Source: an uncultured SAR116 cluster alpha proteobacterium
GTDB taxonomy: Bacteria > Pseudomonadota > Alphaproteobacteria > Puniceispirillales > Marisalimonadaceae
DNA: 41,532 nucleotides
Reading direction: 5' to 3'
Assembly: GCA_902578805.1 (NCBI GenBank)
Contig: CACHEH010000008.1
Location: forward strand, 1-41,532
Part shown: positions 7,575 through 16,865 of the stretch, piece by piece
Layout of the letters: the number at the start of each line of letters is the position of its first letter
Position numbering within the stretch: position 1 is the first letter of the stretch
Made by a program: the position numbers and the translations under genes
Notes under the pieces: model-generated
Databases searched by the model: none
What the model was told of the DNA's origin: nothing
The model's input: only the letters and a program-made list of their open reading frames with translations

Positions 7575-8599
7575 TTGAAGAATTAGAAATAATTTTAGAA
7601 ACAACTTCTAAAATTTTACAAAAACACGTAAATCATAGTTTAAGACAAAACATAGTTTCTGAAAATACTGATATATTAAATTTGTGGAATGATATTGAAA
7701 AAAATGGACTTCCAAAAATATCAGTTAAAGAAAAGTTTGGTGGTTATGAAATACCATTTTTTTCAATTTTACCTTTAATTAAAATTGTAAATAATCATGG
7801 AACTCCTTTACCCTTATCTGAAACAATTTTATCAAATTATATATTATCTGAATCCGATATAAATCCACCAAACGGCATAGTAACTTTTACTACTAACACA
7901 AAAAATTTACAAATCAAAAACAATATGATTTCTGGGGAGCTTTTATCAGTACCATACCTTAACCTCACTAAAAATTTATTGATTGTTCATGAATTAAACA
8001 ATGTCAAAAAAGCAATTTTGATCGATGAAATTAATGGAGAAATTATAAATAAAAAAAATTTTTTAGCTGAACCAAGGTACAATATCAAGGTAGAGAATTT
8101 AAATATTGCTGAAATTAGACCCATTAAAAATAGTATTGATTTCAATTTTTTAGGTGCAATTCTTAGATCTGCTCAAATGATCGGTGCAATGGAAAAGATT
8201 CTTGATTTGTCAATAAACTATTGTTCAGAAAGAAAACAGTTTGGTAGAGCTTTGTCAAAGTTTCAAGCTATACAGCACCAAATTTCCGAAATGGCAGTTG
8301 AATTGTCAGCCTCGTCTGCAGCTCTATCAACAATTACCGAACTAGGATTAGGTGAAAAAAATTCTAACGATGCAGCAATATTAAAAATTAGAGCAGGTTT
8401 TGCAGCTGGGAAAATTATAGCTATTTCGCATCAAGTTCATGGAGCAATTGGATTTACCAAGGAGTATGAATTATCTTATTTTACAAAAAATTTAAATAGT
8501 TGGAGAAATGACTTTGGAAATGAATCTTTTTGGGAGGAATTTTTAGGCAAAAAATTTCTTGAAAAAAATAATAAAAACTTATGGGAATATTTAACTTAA
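7571..8599 (+). CDS. Acyl-CoA dehydrogenase-like protein, second subunit of the pair
   Basis: A shorter (342 residues), divergent acyl-CoA dehydrogenase. The C-terminal helical half is clear: SERKQFGRALSKFQAIQH and HGAIGFTKEYELSYF. The N-terminal half is degenerate: the flavin-binding MSEPDSGSD motif of the partner is absent. It starts inside the last codons of the preceding gene. In actinobacterial steroid catabolism, such adjacent full and degenerate pairs form alpha2beta2 enzymes in which each subunit supplies part of the active site; I infer the same here. It continues into a crotonase gene 25 bp later. Confidence 0.85.
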   Translation: MIEELEIILETTSKILQKHVNHSLRQNIVSENTDILNLWNDIEKNGLPKISVKEKFGGYEIPFFSILPLIKIVNNHGTPLPLSETILSNYILSESDINPPNGIVTFTTNTKNLQIKNNMISGELLSVPYLNLTKNLLIVHELNNVKKAILIDEINGEIINKKNFLAEPRYNIKVENLNIAEIRPIKNSIDFNFLGAILRSAQMIGAMEKILDLSINYCSERKQFGRALSKFQAIQHQISEMAVELSASSAALSTITELGLGEKNSNDAAILKIRAGFAAGKIIAISHQVHGAIGFTKEYELSYFTKNLNSWRNDFGNESFWEEFLGKKFLEKNNKNLWEYLT

Positions 8600-8624
8600 T
8601 TTCAAAGAAAACTTGAGGTGAGAT

Positions 8625-9422
8625 ATGTCAAAATCTGTTTTATATGAACAAGATGATAGAATTGTCAAAATTACACTTAATAGACCTGATACGAGAAATG
8701 CACTTTCAGAGGACATTATTGAAGGCTTAGTAGAATATATACAAAAAGCTAATAAAGACACAAATGTTGGGTGTGTTATTTTAACCGGAGCTGGAAAAAG
8801 TTTTTCTTCTGGTGGCAATCTTGAAGAAATAAAAGATATGACTACAAAAGATCAAATGACACAAGCACAACTTGAAGATTGGTACAGATTTGGTATTCAA
8901 AAAATTCCTTTAACTATGAATTCTATTGATGTCCCTGTTATAGCAGCAGTTAACGGTCATGCTATAGGTGCAGGTAATGATCTTTGTACAATGTGTGATA
9001 TCAGAATAGCTGGTGAGGATGCAAAATTTTCAGAGAGTTTCCTAAGAATAGGCATTATACCAGGAGATGGAGGATCTTGGTTCCTGCCCAAAATAATTGG
9101 TTTGGCAAGAGCTAATGAAATGATCCTAACTTGTGATGTTCTAGATGCTAACAAAGCTCTAGATTGGGGTCTTGTTTCAAAAGTAGTACCCAACGAAAAT
9201 TTGATAGTTGAAGCTCAAGAATTAGCTAAAAAAATTGCCGCCCAACCTCCAGAAGCATCCAGACGAGCCAAACGTTTACTAAGAATGTCACAAAACGTTC
9301 CTTTGCAAGATGCATTAGAAATGGCCGCTAGCCAACAAAGCATGTTACAACAACTTGATGATCACAGAGAAGCAATAGACGCGCTATTAGAAAAGAGAAA
9401 ACCTAATTATAAAAACTCATGA
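8625..9422 (+). CDS. Enoyl-CoA hydratase/isomerase family protein (crotonase fold)
   Basis: A 265-residue crotonase with VILTGAGKSFSSGGNL (oxyanion segment, about 50-65), GHAIGAGNDLCTMCDI and IGIIPGDGGSWFLP. It should act on the product of the upstream acyl-CoA dehydrogenase pair. The two glutamates of true 2-enoyl-CoA hydratases are not both kept: the first position is Asp in GAGND, and the second (PE in the classical enzyme) is Phe in ESFLRIG. An Asp follows in PGDGG, as in PaaG-like isomerases. It may therefore be an isomerase or an unusual hydratase. GAGGTGA precedes the ATG. It is the last gene of the plus-strand run and meets the thiolase gene tail to tail. Confidence 0.86.
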   Translation: MSKSVLYEQDDRIVKITLNRPDTRNALSEDIIEGLVEYIQKANKDTNVGCVILTGAGKSFSSGGNLEEIKDMTTKDQMTQAQLEDWYRFGIQKIPLTMNSIDVPVIAAVNGHAIGAGNDLCTMCDIRIAGEDAKFSESFLRIGIIPGDGGSWFLPKIIGLARANEMILTCDVLDANKALDWGLVSKVVPNENLIVEAQELAKKIAAQPPEASRRAKRLLRMSQNVPLQDALEMAASQQSMLQQLDDHREAIDALLEKRKPNYKNS

Positions 9423-9463
9423 TGCAATTAAAAATTAATATTTAGAATCATTAAAAATATTTT

Positions 9464-10630
9464 TTAGCGTAATCTTTCTAAAATTGACACATAATTTGCA
9501 ACAGAAGCTCCACCCATATTAAATATGCCCGCTAAATTTGCTTTATTGATTTGCATATCTCCAGCTTCTCCAGTCAATTGCATTGCAGACATAACATGTT
9601 GAGATACTCCAGTTGCACCAACGGGATGCCCTTTTGACTTCAGTCCCCCAGAGGGATTTATGGGTAATTTACCAGTCTTCTGAACCCAACCCTCTTCAAT
9701 AGCTTTATAGCCCTCACCTATTTTAGTTAAGCCCATTGCTTCATACTCAATAAGTTCGGCTATTGTAAAACAGTCGTGAGTTTCAACAAAAGATAAATCG
9801 TCTAGAGTTATCTTAGCATCTGAAAGAGCATGGTACCAAGCTTGACGCGCACCTTCAAATTCAGTTTTTTCTCTCTTACTAAGTGGAAGGATATCATTAA
9901 CATGCCTTCTTGCTCTAAATGCAATAGCCCTTTTTGCAGAAAGCGACAAATCAAAATCTTGTATTATTAGTGCCGCCGCCCCATCAGATACCATAGAACA
10001 ATCGGTTCTTCTTAAAGGTTCAGCAACATAAGGATTTTTTTCTGAAATAGAATTACAAAATTCAAAGCCAAGATTTTTTTGCATATGGGCTAATGGGTTT
10101 GAACAACCATTTTCATGATTTTTAGCTGCAATTTTTGCTAGTATATCAGATTTATCACCATATTTTTGAAAATAAGATTTAGCAATAGATGCAAAAACTC
10201 CAGTGAATCCACCTTTTGTGCTACCTTCTTCAGGTCTATAACTTGCACCTAGTAAAATATCGCCAACTTTATCAGAAGATACATCAGTCATTTTTTCTAC
10301 ACCAACTACTAGAGTAGTTTTTGCTTTTTTTGCTTCAATTGCATTCATTGCGGTATGTATGGCGGCAGAACCAGTAGCGCATGCATTTTCAACTCTCATT
10401 GCGGGCACATATCTTAAATCAGATTGTGAAACAGCAGGTAGTGCACCATGGAAATCTTGTTTTTGAAAGCCATTATTGAATGTTCCAACAAAAATAGCGT
10501 CTATTTCTTTAGCAGAAATTTCTGCATGTTCGATAGCTTTTTCAACAACGTCTGCAATCATGTTTTCAGAAGTTTGTTCTACATTTACACCAAACTTGCT
10601 GTGAGACCATCCAGTTATACAAGCTGTCAT
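9464..10630 (-). CDS. Thiolase of the SCP-x / acetyl-CoA acetyltransferase-like type
   Basis: The family cleaves 3-ketoacyl-CoA with CoA (or condenses acyl-CoAs); SCP-x-type members often handle branched or sterol side-chain substrates. In 388 residues: the nucleophile Cys84 in VENACATGSAA, His285 in ETHDCFTIAE and His335 in GGLKSKGHPVGATG. The second cysteine of classical thiolases is replaced (FNMGGASVANY), as in the SCP-x subgroup. A strong TAGGAGG precedes the ATG. It lies 22 bp after the alpha/beta hydrolase gene on the same strand and convergent with the acyl-CoA dehydrogenase operon, so all five probably serve one degradation route. Confidence 0.88.
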   Translation of the reverse strand: MTACITGWSHSKFGVNVEQTSENMIADVVEKAIEHAEISAKEIDAIFVGTFNNGFQKQDFHGALPAVSQSDLRYVPAMRVENACATGSAAIHTAMNAIEAKKAKTTLVVGVEKMTDVSSDKVGDILLGASYRPEEGSTKGGFTGVFASIAKSYFQKYGDKSDILAKIAAKNHENGCSNPLAHMQKNLGFEFCNSISEKNPYVAEPLRRTDCSMVSDGAAALIIQDFDLSLSAKRAIAFRARRHVNDILPLSKREKTEFEGARQAWYHALSDAKITLDDLSFVETHDCFTIAELIEYEAMGLTKIGEGYKAIEEGWVQKTGKLPINPSGGLKSKGHPVGATGVSQHVMSAMQLTGEAGDMQINKANLAGIFNMGGASVANYVSILERLR

Positions 10631-10652
10631 TTTAACCTCCTATGTAAATATT

Positions 10653-11375
10653 TTAGTTACAAATTTTCATAAGTAAATTTAAAGTTTCTTTTGGATGAGT
10701 TAACATAGCATCATGTCCTGCATTTAGTTCAAAAATTGGCCATTTCAACTTACGTACTACTTTTCTAGAACTTTGAAGACTTTTATAAACAGGATCATTA
10801 CAAAATATGTAAAATGAAGGAATACCGTTCCCTATTTCATTTTTAATTGTAAGCTTTGACTGATATGTACTAAGTGGATGTGGTGTCAATTTCTCTTCAA
10901 GTAATAATGATTTTTTTACGTCAAATACTCCAAATGCGTCTGCGCTTGGAGCTGGGATTGATATACCATTCCCAAATCTTTTTGCTAGTTCAATTCTCTG
11001 TTTAACTAATTCTTTCGGAGCAATATCAAAAGGTTTTTGACCATCTTTTAAAATCATAGCATCAAAGTAAATTAATTTTTGTATTCTATCTTTTAATTGA
11101 TCTGCAACACCACTTATTACACTTCCAGCGAAACTGTGACCAACAAGTATAATGTTATTAAGATTTTCAAAAATAATGTGATTAACTACATCCTCAATGA
11201 ACGTATTAATTGTGATTTCAGACGATAATAAATGCTTTTTTTCACCTAGACCAGTTAAAGTCGGCGTTGAAACACTGTACTGTTGATAGCTCAATATTTC
11301 AGATATTTCATTCCAAACCCATCCTCCATGCCAAGCACCGTGAATTAGTAAGAAATGAGGTTTATTATTTTTCAT
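10653..11375 (-). CDS. Alpha/beta hydrolase
   Basis: A 240-residue serine hydrolase. It has an N-terminal LLIHGAWHGGWVW oxyanion segment (about 9-21), the nucleophile elbow GHSFAGS with Ser81, and the catalytic His in NAGHDAM near the C-terminus. The layout resembles the salicylate-esterase/hydroxynitrile-lyase-like group, which hydrolyses small esters. No signal peptide is seen, so it is cytosolic. It is 22 bp upstream of the thiolase gene on the same strand and likely co-transcribed. It might release CoA or open an ester in the same route; this is inferred from position only. Confidence 0.82.
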   Translation of the reverse strand: MKNNKPHFLLIHGAWHGGWVWNEISEILSYQQYSVSTPTLTGLGEKKHLLSSEITINTFIEDVVNHIIFENLNNIILVGHSFAGSVISGVADQLKDRIQKLIYFDAMILKDGQKPFDIAPKELVKQRIELAKRFGNGISIPAPSADAFGVFDVKKSLLLEEKLTPHPLSTYQSKLTIKNEIGNGIPSFYIFCNDPVYKSLQSSRKVVRKLKWPIFELNAGHDAMLTHPKETLNLLMKICN

Positions 11376-11468
11376 ATTTGTCTCTTTGTATTTTATTATA
11401 AAATGACTATATGTATCGAGTAAAGTATATCGGTCAAAAATTCAATTGTAAGAATAAAAGTTTATCCA

Positions 11469-12167
11469 ATGACAAATTTAAATATAGCTATTTTCGGATG
11501 CTCTGGAGCAATTGGTAAGGCTTTATGTATTGAATATATTAATAAACCAAATATTGATAATATTATTGCATATTCAAGATCAGGTGAAGAATTTGAAAAT
11601 AATCTAATAAAATCGATAAAAGTTGATTATTGCAACGAACAAAGCCTAGCTGAAGCCTCTTCCTCTTTACAAATTAAATTAGATATAATTATAGTTGCTA
11701 TTGGTGCCTTAGATAATCCAGAAAAATCAATCAGAGATTTATCTACTGAAAAATTTTTAGATATGTTTAATGCTAATACTATACCAACTGCATTGATTGC
11801 TAAATACTATTTACCTTGCCTCTACAGGGATAGGATAACTAAATTTGCATCAATTTCTGCGCGAGTTGGAAGCATTCAGGACAATGAACTTGGTGGTTGG
11901 TATTCATATAGAGCTTCAAAATCAGCCTTAAATATGATTTTAAAAGGTTTATCAATTGAACAACAAAGATCAAATCACGACAGTATTATTTTTGGGCTTC
12001 ATCCAGGTACAGTAAATTCAAAATTGTCGAGACCATTTCAGAAAAAGAATAAGGAGTATTTTTCTCCAGAATTTTCAGCTAAGAAATTAGTGAACGTTAT
12101 TGATGCAAAAACAGTAGATGATAACGGCAAAATATTTGCTTGGGACAACACAATAATTCCCTACTAA
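11469..12167 (+). CDS. SDR family oxidoreductase, C-factor-like
   Basis: A 232-residue short-chain dehydrogenase related to the CsgA/C-factor group. The cofactor motif is GCSGAIG at 10-16 and the active site YSYRASKSAL, with Ser in ASISARVG before it. HPGTVNSKLSRPF follows, typical of this subgroup. It lies alone on the plus strand, divergent from the hydrolase-thiolase pair, and its stop overlaps by 4 bp the stop of the Gate-domain gene. No clear ribosome site precedes the ATG. The substrate is unknown. Confidence 0.85.
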   Translation: MTNLNIAIFGCSGAIGKALCIEYINKPNIDNIIAYSRSGEEFENNLIKSIKVDYCNEQSLAEASSSLQIKLDIIIVAIGALDNPEKSIRDLSTEKFLDMFNANTIPTALIAKYYLPCLYRDRITKFASISARVGSIQDNELGGWYSYRASKSALNMILKGLSIEQQRSNHDSIIFGLHPGTVNSKLSRPFQKKNKEYFSPEFSAKKLVNVIDAKTVDDNGKIFAWDNTIIPY

Positions 12168-13135
12168 GAATTTGGTTTATATTCTGGGATATTATAATTT
12201 GTAAGATGTTTTTGCCAAAATTCCCTAGTAAAATGCGCACCCAACCTCATAAACACGTAAACGATGCACAATGTGAGTACGGCCCTTAGAAACAAAGTTA
12301 TAATTATGTTTGATCCTATTAACGATATGACCGCAGTATCTTCAATAATGCTGTGAAGCATTCCTACTAAAACTAATACCCCAAACACGTCCTTGTAGTG
12401 AAGTTTTCCAGTTTTCACTTCTTTAATTAAAAGACCAGCTCCAAAGCCTATACCTAGTGTTACTCCTACAACTGCTATTGTTGACGCTTTTTCGCCAACA
12501 CCAAGAAAATTTAAAAATGGTTTTAAGGCTTTTTCTATTAGTTTCTCAACACCAATATATCTTAAAAAATCTAAAATAATGACAAGAGCAACTATAATAA
12601 TGAAAATCATTCCAAGACCTTTTAATTGAGAAATCCCCCAACTTAAAAGGTCGGGCGCACTCTCAAGACTTGGTAATAAAATAGTGGCAGGATAATTCAT
12701 ATATCCTGTTAATTCAAAAAACAAATTCAAAAAATAACATGATAAAATCCCCAACCCTAATCTAATAAATATCATCGCACGTGCTCTTACACCTGCTTTT
12801 CGGCAAATAATAACTTCTATTGGTAAAGAATGTGTAAATAAAATAAGAAGCCCAAGAACACTTGCTTGAGCAGCAGTAAATGGCATATCAGCTGGAAGTC
12901 CTGAGAAAACTATTAAACCAGCATAAGGACTAGTTAACATTGAAGTGGTAAAAACTAATGAAATAGCTTCTGGTAATCCTAACAAAAACATTAAAGGTGC
13001 AAACATCTTGTTTAAAATTTCAACAAAACCTATTTCATCAAGTATTTTTACTACTATCAAAGTAGGAATCATTACGATGAATAACTCATAACTGATTTCA
13101 AAACTTGATTTTGTAAGTTCTTTTATTTTATTCAT
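12164..13135 (-). CDS. Gate/nucleoside-recognition-domain membrane protein (YjiH/SpmA-like)
   Basis: A 323-residue inner-membrane protein with about eight hydrophobic segments and two related halves that fit the Gate (nucleoside recognition) domain: PTLIVVKILDEIGFVEILNK and LKPFLNFLGVGEKASTIAVV. Conserved helices carry TSPYAGLIVFSGLP and ILFTHSLPIEVII. Members include transporters and sporulation proteins; the substrate is mostly unknown. It is the third gene of a row behind a CoA-transferase and an MFS carrier, 14 bp after the MFS stop, with GAAGAG before the ATG. A transport role for an organic acid or nucleoside is inferred only. Confidence 0.7.
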   Translation of the reverse strand: MNKIKELTKSSFEISYELFIVMIPTLIVVKILDEIGFVEILNKMFAPLMFLLGLPEAISLVFTTSMLTSPYAGLIVFSGLPADMPFTAAQASVLGLLILFTHSLPIEVIICRKAGVRARAMIFIRLGLGILSCYFLNLFFELTGYMNYPATILLPSLESAPDLLSWGISQLKGLGMIFIIIVALVIILDFLRYIGVEKLIEKALKPFLNFLGVGEKASTIAVVGVTLGIGFGAGLLIKEVKTGKLHYKDVFGVLVLVGMLHSIIEDTAVISLIGSNIIITLFLRAVLTLCIVYVFMRLGAHFTREFWQKHLTNYNIPEYKPNS

Positions 13136-13149
13136 CTAAAACTCTTCAA

Positions 13150-14391
13150 TTAACTGTAAATAAACCTATCCTTTTGGAAGTAAACTTTCCACATAATAAA
13201 TGTGACAATGAGGAGATTTATTAAATTCCAAAATATGCCATTAACAAATGCAAGTTTATAAGATTGAGTAAGATCAAAAATTTCTCCAGACATCCAACCA
13301 CCTAACCCCATACCTACTATAGTTCCCATTATAACCAAGCCTACTCTTTCTCCAACTTCTTCAATTGGAAGATATTTTCTAACTATCATTGCATATGCTG
13401 GAACAATACCACCTTGAGATAAACCAAACATCAAAGACACAATGAATAGTGACAACTGACTATCAAATGGCAAGAAAAAAACTAAAGAAAACATTTGCAA
13501 TAATGATCCAATGAAAATGGTATATATTGGGCCAATTTTGTCAGATAAAAATCCAAAACCAATCCTACTTATCATTCCAGACAATAGCATTACAGATAAG
13601 ATTTGAGCTCCAACAGTTAGACCAAAGCCTCTCTCAACACATAAAGCAACAATATGAACTTGAGGCATTGCCATTGCTAGACAACAACCAATACCAGCTA
13701 ATACTAACAAAGTTTGTAATGTTTTAGGTGATAGATTCTTAATAATATTATTTTCATTATTAAAATTAATTTCAAGGTTATTCGAAGTAACAATATTATT
13801 TTTCAAAATTAATGAAATTGGAAAGATGATTACCAAACAGATTATTGCAATATAAAAATAGACTTCTTTCCAGTTACTAAACTCTAGCAGATGACTAATA
13901 AAGAGTGGCCACAAACCACCTGCTACGTAATTAGAGCTAGCAACTATAGCTACTGCTAGTCCTCTATGTTTTTCAAAAAAATTTCCAATATCCGCCATAG
14001 AGGGACCAAAAAAAGTTGATGCAGCTGTACCCATAAAAACTTGTAAAACCAATAAATGCCAAAATTCTTTAGAAATCATTGCTACTAAATAGGATGATGA
14101 AAGGATAATAACTGCAACAATAATTGGAAATTTAAGCCCAAATTTATCTACTACTTTTCCAATTAAAAAATTACCTAATCCAAAACCAACCATAGTAGTA
14201 GCATAAAGCAAACTTGCCTTACCTCTATCAATAGCAAATTCAGTTTCTAATGCTGGCATCACAACTACAACGGACCACATACCTACAATACCTACAACAC
14301 CAACAATAAATAAAAGAATTAATCTAATCCAAGACCTTAGACTATCATACTCAATATCAGGAATAAGATTTTTGTTTTGTGCCTGAACCAT
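13150..14391 (-). CDS. MFS transporter, OFA/monocarboxylate-like
   Basis: A 413-residue major facilitator with about 12 membrane helices. The first cytoplasmic loop has the usual Gly-Asp-Arg-like signature (IGKVVDKFG), repeated in the second half as GFLSDKIGP. The helix-5 region carries NYVAGGLWP. The best fit is the oxalate/formate antiporter or monocarboxylate branch. It is 21 bp after the class III CoA-transferase stop. Because OFA carriers and formyl-CoA transferases often act together on small acids, this pair may import and activate a carboxylic acid. That link is inferred. Confidence 0.82.
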   Translation of the reverse strand: MVQAQNKNLIPDIEYDSLRSWIRLILLFIVGVVGIVGMWSVVVVMPALETEFAIDRGKASLLYATTMVGFGLGNFLIGKVVDKFGLKFPIIVAVIILSSSYLVAMISKEFWHLLVLQVFMGTAASTFFGPSMADIGNFFEKHRGLAVAIVASSNYVAGGLWPLFISHLLEFSNWKEVYFYIAIICLVIIFPISLILKNNIVTSNNLEINFNNENNIIKNLSPKTLQTLLVLAGIGCCLAMAMPQVHIVALCVERGFGLTVGAQILSVMLLSGMISRIGFGFLSDKIGPIYTIFIGSLLQMFSLVFFLPFDSQLSLFIVSLMFGLSQGGIVPAYAMIVRKYLPIEEVGERVGLVIMGTIVGMGLGGWMSGEIFDLTQSYKLAFVNGIFWNLINLLIVTFIMWKVYFQKDRFIYS

Positions 14392-14412
14392 AAATTCTTT
14401 TAGAACAATTTA

Positions 14413-15630
14413 TTAAATTATCTCATTATCTTTTAGATTTTTTATCTCAGTTTCACTGAGACCAATTTCTTCAGATAAAATTTCATCTGTATGCTCTCCA
14501 AGTAATGGAGGTGGCATTCTATAACTTGGTGGCGTTTCATGCATTTTAATTGGGTTTGCTATTAATTTAAGAGGAGATTTTCCTGTTTTTTTATGATCCA
14601 TATTTACTATCATTTCTCTAGCCTTAACATGCGGGTCTGAGAAAACTTGACTTAATGTATTAATTGGACCACATCCAATTTTTTCTTTCTCTAACTCTTT
14701 TAGCCACCACTCGGATGTGTGTTTCTTGGTAATTTCGTTTAAAACATTAGTAACAAATTCTCTGTTTGAAACTCTGTCCGCGTTAGTTTTGAATTTTGGA
14801 TCATTAATTAACTTTTCTTCGCCAGCTAATTTACAAAATCTCTCAAAAGTTGGGTCATTTCCGACTGAAAGTACGATATATCCATCAGATGTAGGCATGA
14901 CTTGATAAGGAACAATATTAGGATGCTGATTGCCTAATCTTTCAGGGTTTTTGTCTGTAGACAAATAATTCATTCCTTGATTAGCAAGCCATGCAACATG
15001 TGTATCTAACATACCAATATCAATAAATTGACCTTCTCCAGTTTGAATTTGATGTCTAACAGCTGCAAGAATTCCTACTGATGCATACATTCCTGCCATT
15101 AAGTCTCCAATAGGAACTCCAACTTTCATAGGCTCCCCATTAGGTTCTCCAGTAAGAGCCATTACACCGCCCATTGCTTGAATTAAACCATCATAGCCTG
15201 GTCTAGATGCATAAGGACCAGTCTGTCCAAAACCTGTAATAGAACAATAAATTAATCTAGGAAACTCGATCTTTAAATCAGCATAACCAAGACCATACTT
15301 CTCTAATGTACCTGTTTTAAAATTTTCTACTAATATGTCACAATCTTTAAGTAGTTTCTTTATTAAATCCTGTCCTTCTTTTTTACTAAGATTGACAGTT
15401 ATTGATTTTTTATTTCTGTTTGCACCACAATAATAAGCACTTAAATCCGTCTCTTCTCCGTTTTCATCTTTTACAAATGGTGGAGCAAATCCCCTGGTAT
15501 CATCCCCTCCTCCTGGCCTTTCAACTTTTATTATATCTGCACCGAGATCACCAAGCATTTGGGTGCAATAAGGCCCTGCCAGAACTCTTGTTAGATCTAA
15601 TACCTTTATTCCGTCTAATGAATTTTTCAT
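14413..15630 (-). CDS. Class III CoA-transferase (CaiB/BaiF family)
   Basis: The family moves CoA between carboxylic acids through an aspartyl-CoA thioester. In 405 residues: an N-terminal LDLTRVLAGPYCTQMLGDLGAD (11-32), VERPGGGDDTR, the catalytic Asp176 in GVPIGDLMAG, and a C-terminal LGEHTDEIL. Length and motifs fit formyl-CoA/succinyl-CoA-dependent members. No oxalyl-CoA decarboxylase is nearby, so oxalate is not supported as substrate. It heads a three-gene row with an MFS carrier and a Gate-domain protein. The divergent neighbour is a metallo-beta-lactamase-fold gene, 170 bp away. Confidence 0.9.
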   Translation of the reverse strand: MKNSLDGIKVLDLTRVLAGPYCTQMLGDLGADIIKVERPGGGDDTRGFAPPFVKDENGEETDLSAYYCGANRNKKSITVNLSKKEGQDLIKKLLKDCDILVENFKTGTLEKYGLGYADLKIEFPRLIYCSITGFGQTGPYASRPGYDGLIQAMGGVMALTGEPNGEPMKVGVPIGDLMAGMYASVGILAAVRHQIQTGEGQFIDIGMLDTHVAWLANQGMNYLSTDKNPERLGNQHPNIVPYQVMPTSDGYIVLSVGNDPTFERFCKLAGEEKLINDPKFKTNADRVSNREFVTNVLNEITKKHTSEWWLKELEKEKIGCGPINTLSQVFSDPHVKAREMIVNMDHKKTGKSPLKLIANPIKMHETPPSYRMPPPLLGEHTDEILSEEIGLSETEIKNLKDNEII

Positions 15631-15800
15631 AATGTATCTCTTAATGTTTAATCTTTATGATAGTATGAAAATATATGCTAAAAACCTTACATTTTCATTT
15701 TTAAAATTTTATTTTAGATTTGCTAGATCTAATTTAGATTTAATGTATATTCTTAACATCTTAAATAAAAATTACCACGATAATTCTTGACGAGCAATAA

Positions 15801-16814
15801 ATGACGAAACTAGAAATTGATAAACCTAAATTTGGTGAATTAACTCAAATCGCTTCAGATTTATACTGGGTACATTTTGAGCTTCCGTTTAGATTAAACC
15901 ATGTAAATTTATTTTTAATGGATACTCCAAAGGGACTATTAATTTTAGATGCTGGCCTAAAAACCGAACATTCTGAAGAACATTGGGAAGCGCTTATAAA
16001 TGGGCCATTAAAATCCAAAAAATTTGCAGGTTTATTAATTACACATTATCACCCTGATCATATTGGAATGGCGGGATGGCTTCAAAAAAAATTAGATATT
16101 AAATGTTATACATCAGAAAAAGAATTATTCACCGCAAATACTTTTAGATCAATGCCAGATGATGAATACGCAAAAATTTTTCGTAATGTTTTTGTAAGAG
16201 CTGGGATGACTGAAGAAGATATTCTTGCTAAGGGCCCAGCAACAAGGCTTTACAAAAATAGAGTATATGAACTACCTGAGTTTGAAATCATTAAAGCTGG
16301 ACATGAAATTGAGTCTAATGATGGATTATGGATAGCCAGAACAGACTCTGGCCACTCACCTGAACATATTTCTTTGATGGATTATAAAAGAAAGTTATAT
16401 CTTTCAGGAGATTTTTTGTTACCTAGGATTTCACCAAACATTTCTGATAATTTTTTTGACCCATTAGATGATAGATTGGGTGGTTATTTTAAATATCTTA
16501 ATGAAATATCAACCATAGAACCATATACAAAAGTATTTCCTTGTCATGATTGGCCATTTACAAATGGTGATCAACGAGCCAAAGACTTAATTAAACATCA
16601 TAATCATAGATTAAGTTTAATATTAGATGCCTTTAATGAGAAAGATATAACTATTATGGATTCTATTGAAATTATTTTTGACAGAAAAATAGGTGATGAA
16701 CAAATGCACTTTGCAATTGGAGAAGCAAGAGCTCATCTAATCCATCTAGATGTAACCAATCAAGCAAAAAGTAAAGTTGATGAGCGAGGAACAGTTCATT
16801 ATTCTAAAATATGA
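15801..16814 (+). CDS. Metallo-beta-lactamase-fold hydrolase
   Basis: A 337-residue cytosolic metal hydrolase. The zinc motif THYHPDHIGMAG (His82, His84, Asp86, His87) is intact; a further His is in DSGHSPEH, Asp in LSGDFLLP and His in PCHDWPF, completing a binuclear site. The C-terminal ~100 residues form an extra helical part, seen in MBL proteins described as thioesterase- or lactonase-like. It is 51 bp upstream of ureD on the same strand and may share its transcript. No ribosome site is evident. The substrate is unknown; a thioester or lactone is plausible. Confidence 0.84.
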   Translation: MTKLEIDKPKFGELTQIASDLYWVHFELPFRLNHVNLFLMDTPKGLLILDAGLKTEHSEEHWEALINGPLKSKKFAGLLITHYHPDHIGMAGWLQKKLDIKCYTSEKELFTANTFRSMPDDEYAKIFRNVFVRAGMTEEDILAKGPATRLYKNRVYELPEFEIIKAGHEIESNDGLWIARTDSGHSPEHISLMDYKRKLYLSGDFLLPRISPNISDNFFDPLDDRLGGYFKYLNEISTIEPYTKVFPCHDWPFTNGDQRAKDLIKHHNHRLSLILDAFNEKDITIMDSIEIIFDRKIGDEQMHFAIGEARAHLIHLDVTNQAKSKVDERGTVHYSKI

Positions 16815-16865
16815 TTATAGAGAGTTAAAAAATAATAAAAACTAACGAAGGGTATAGACATATAA

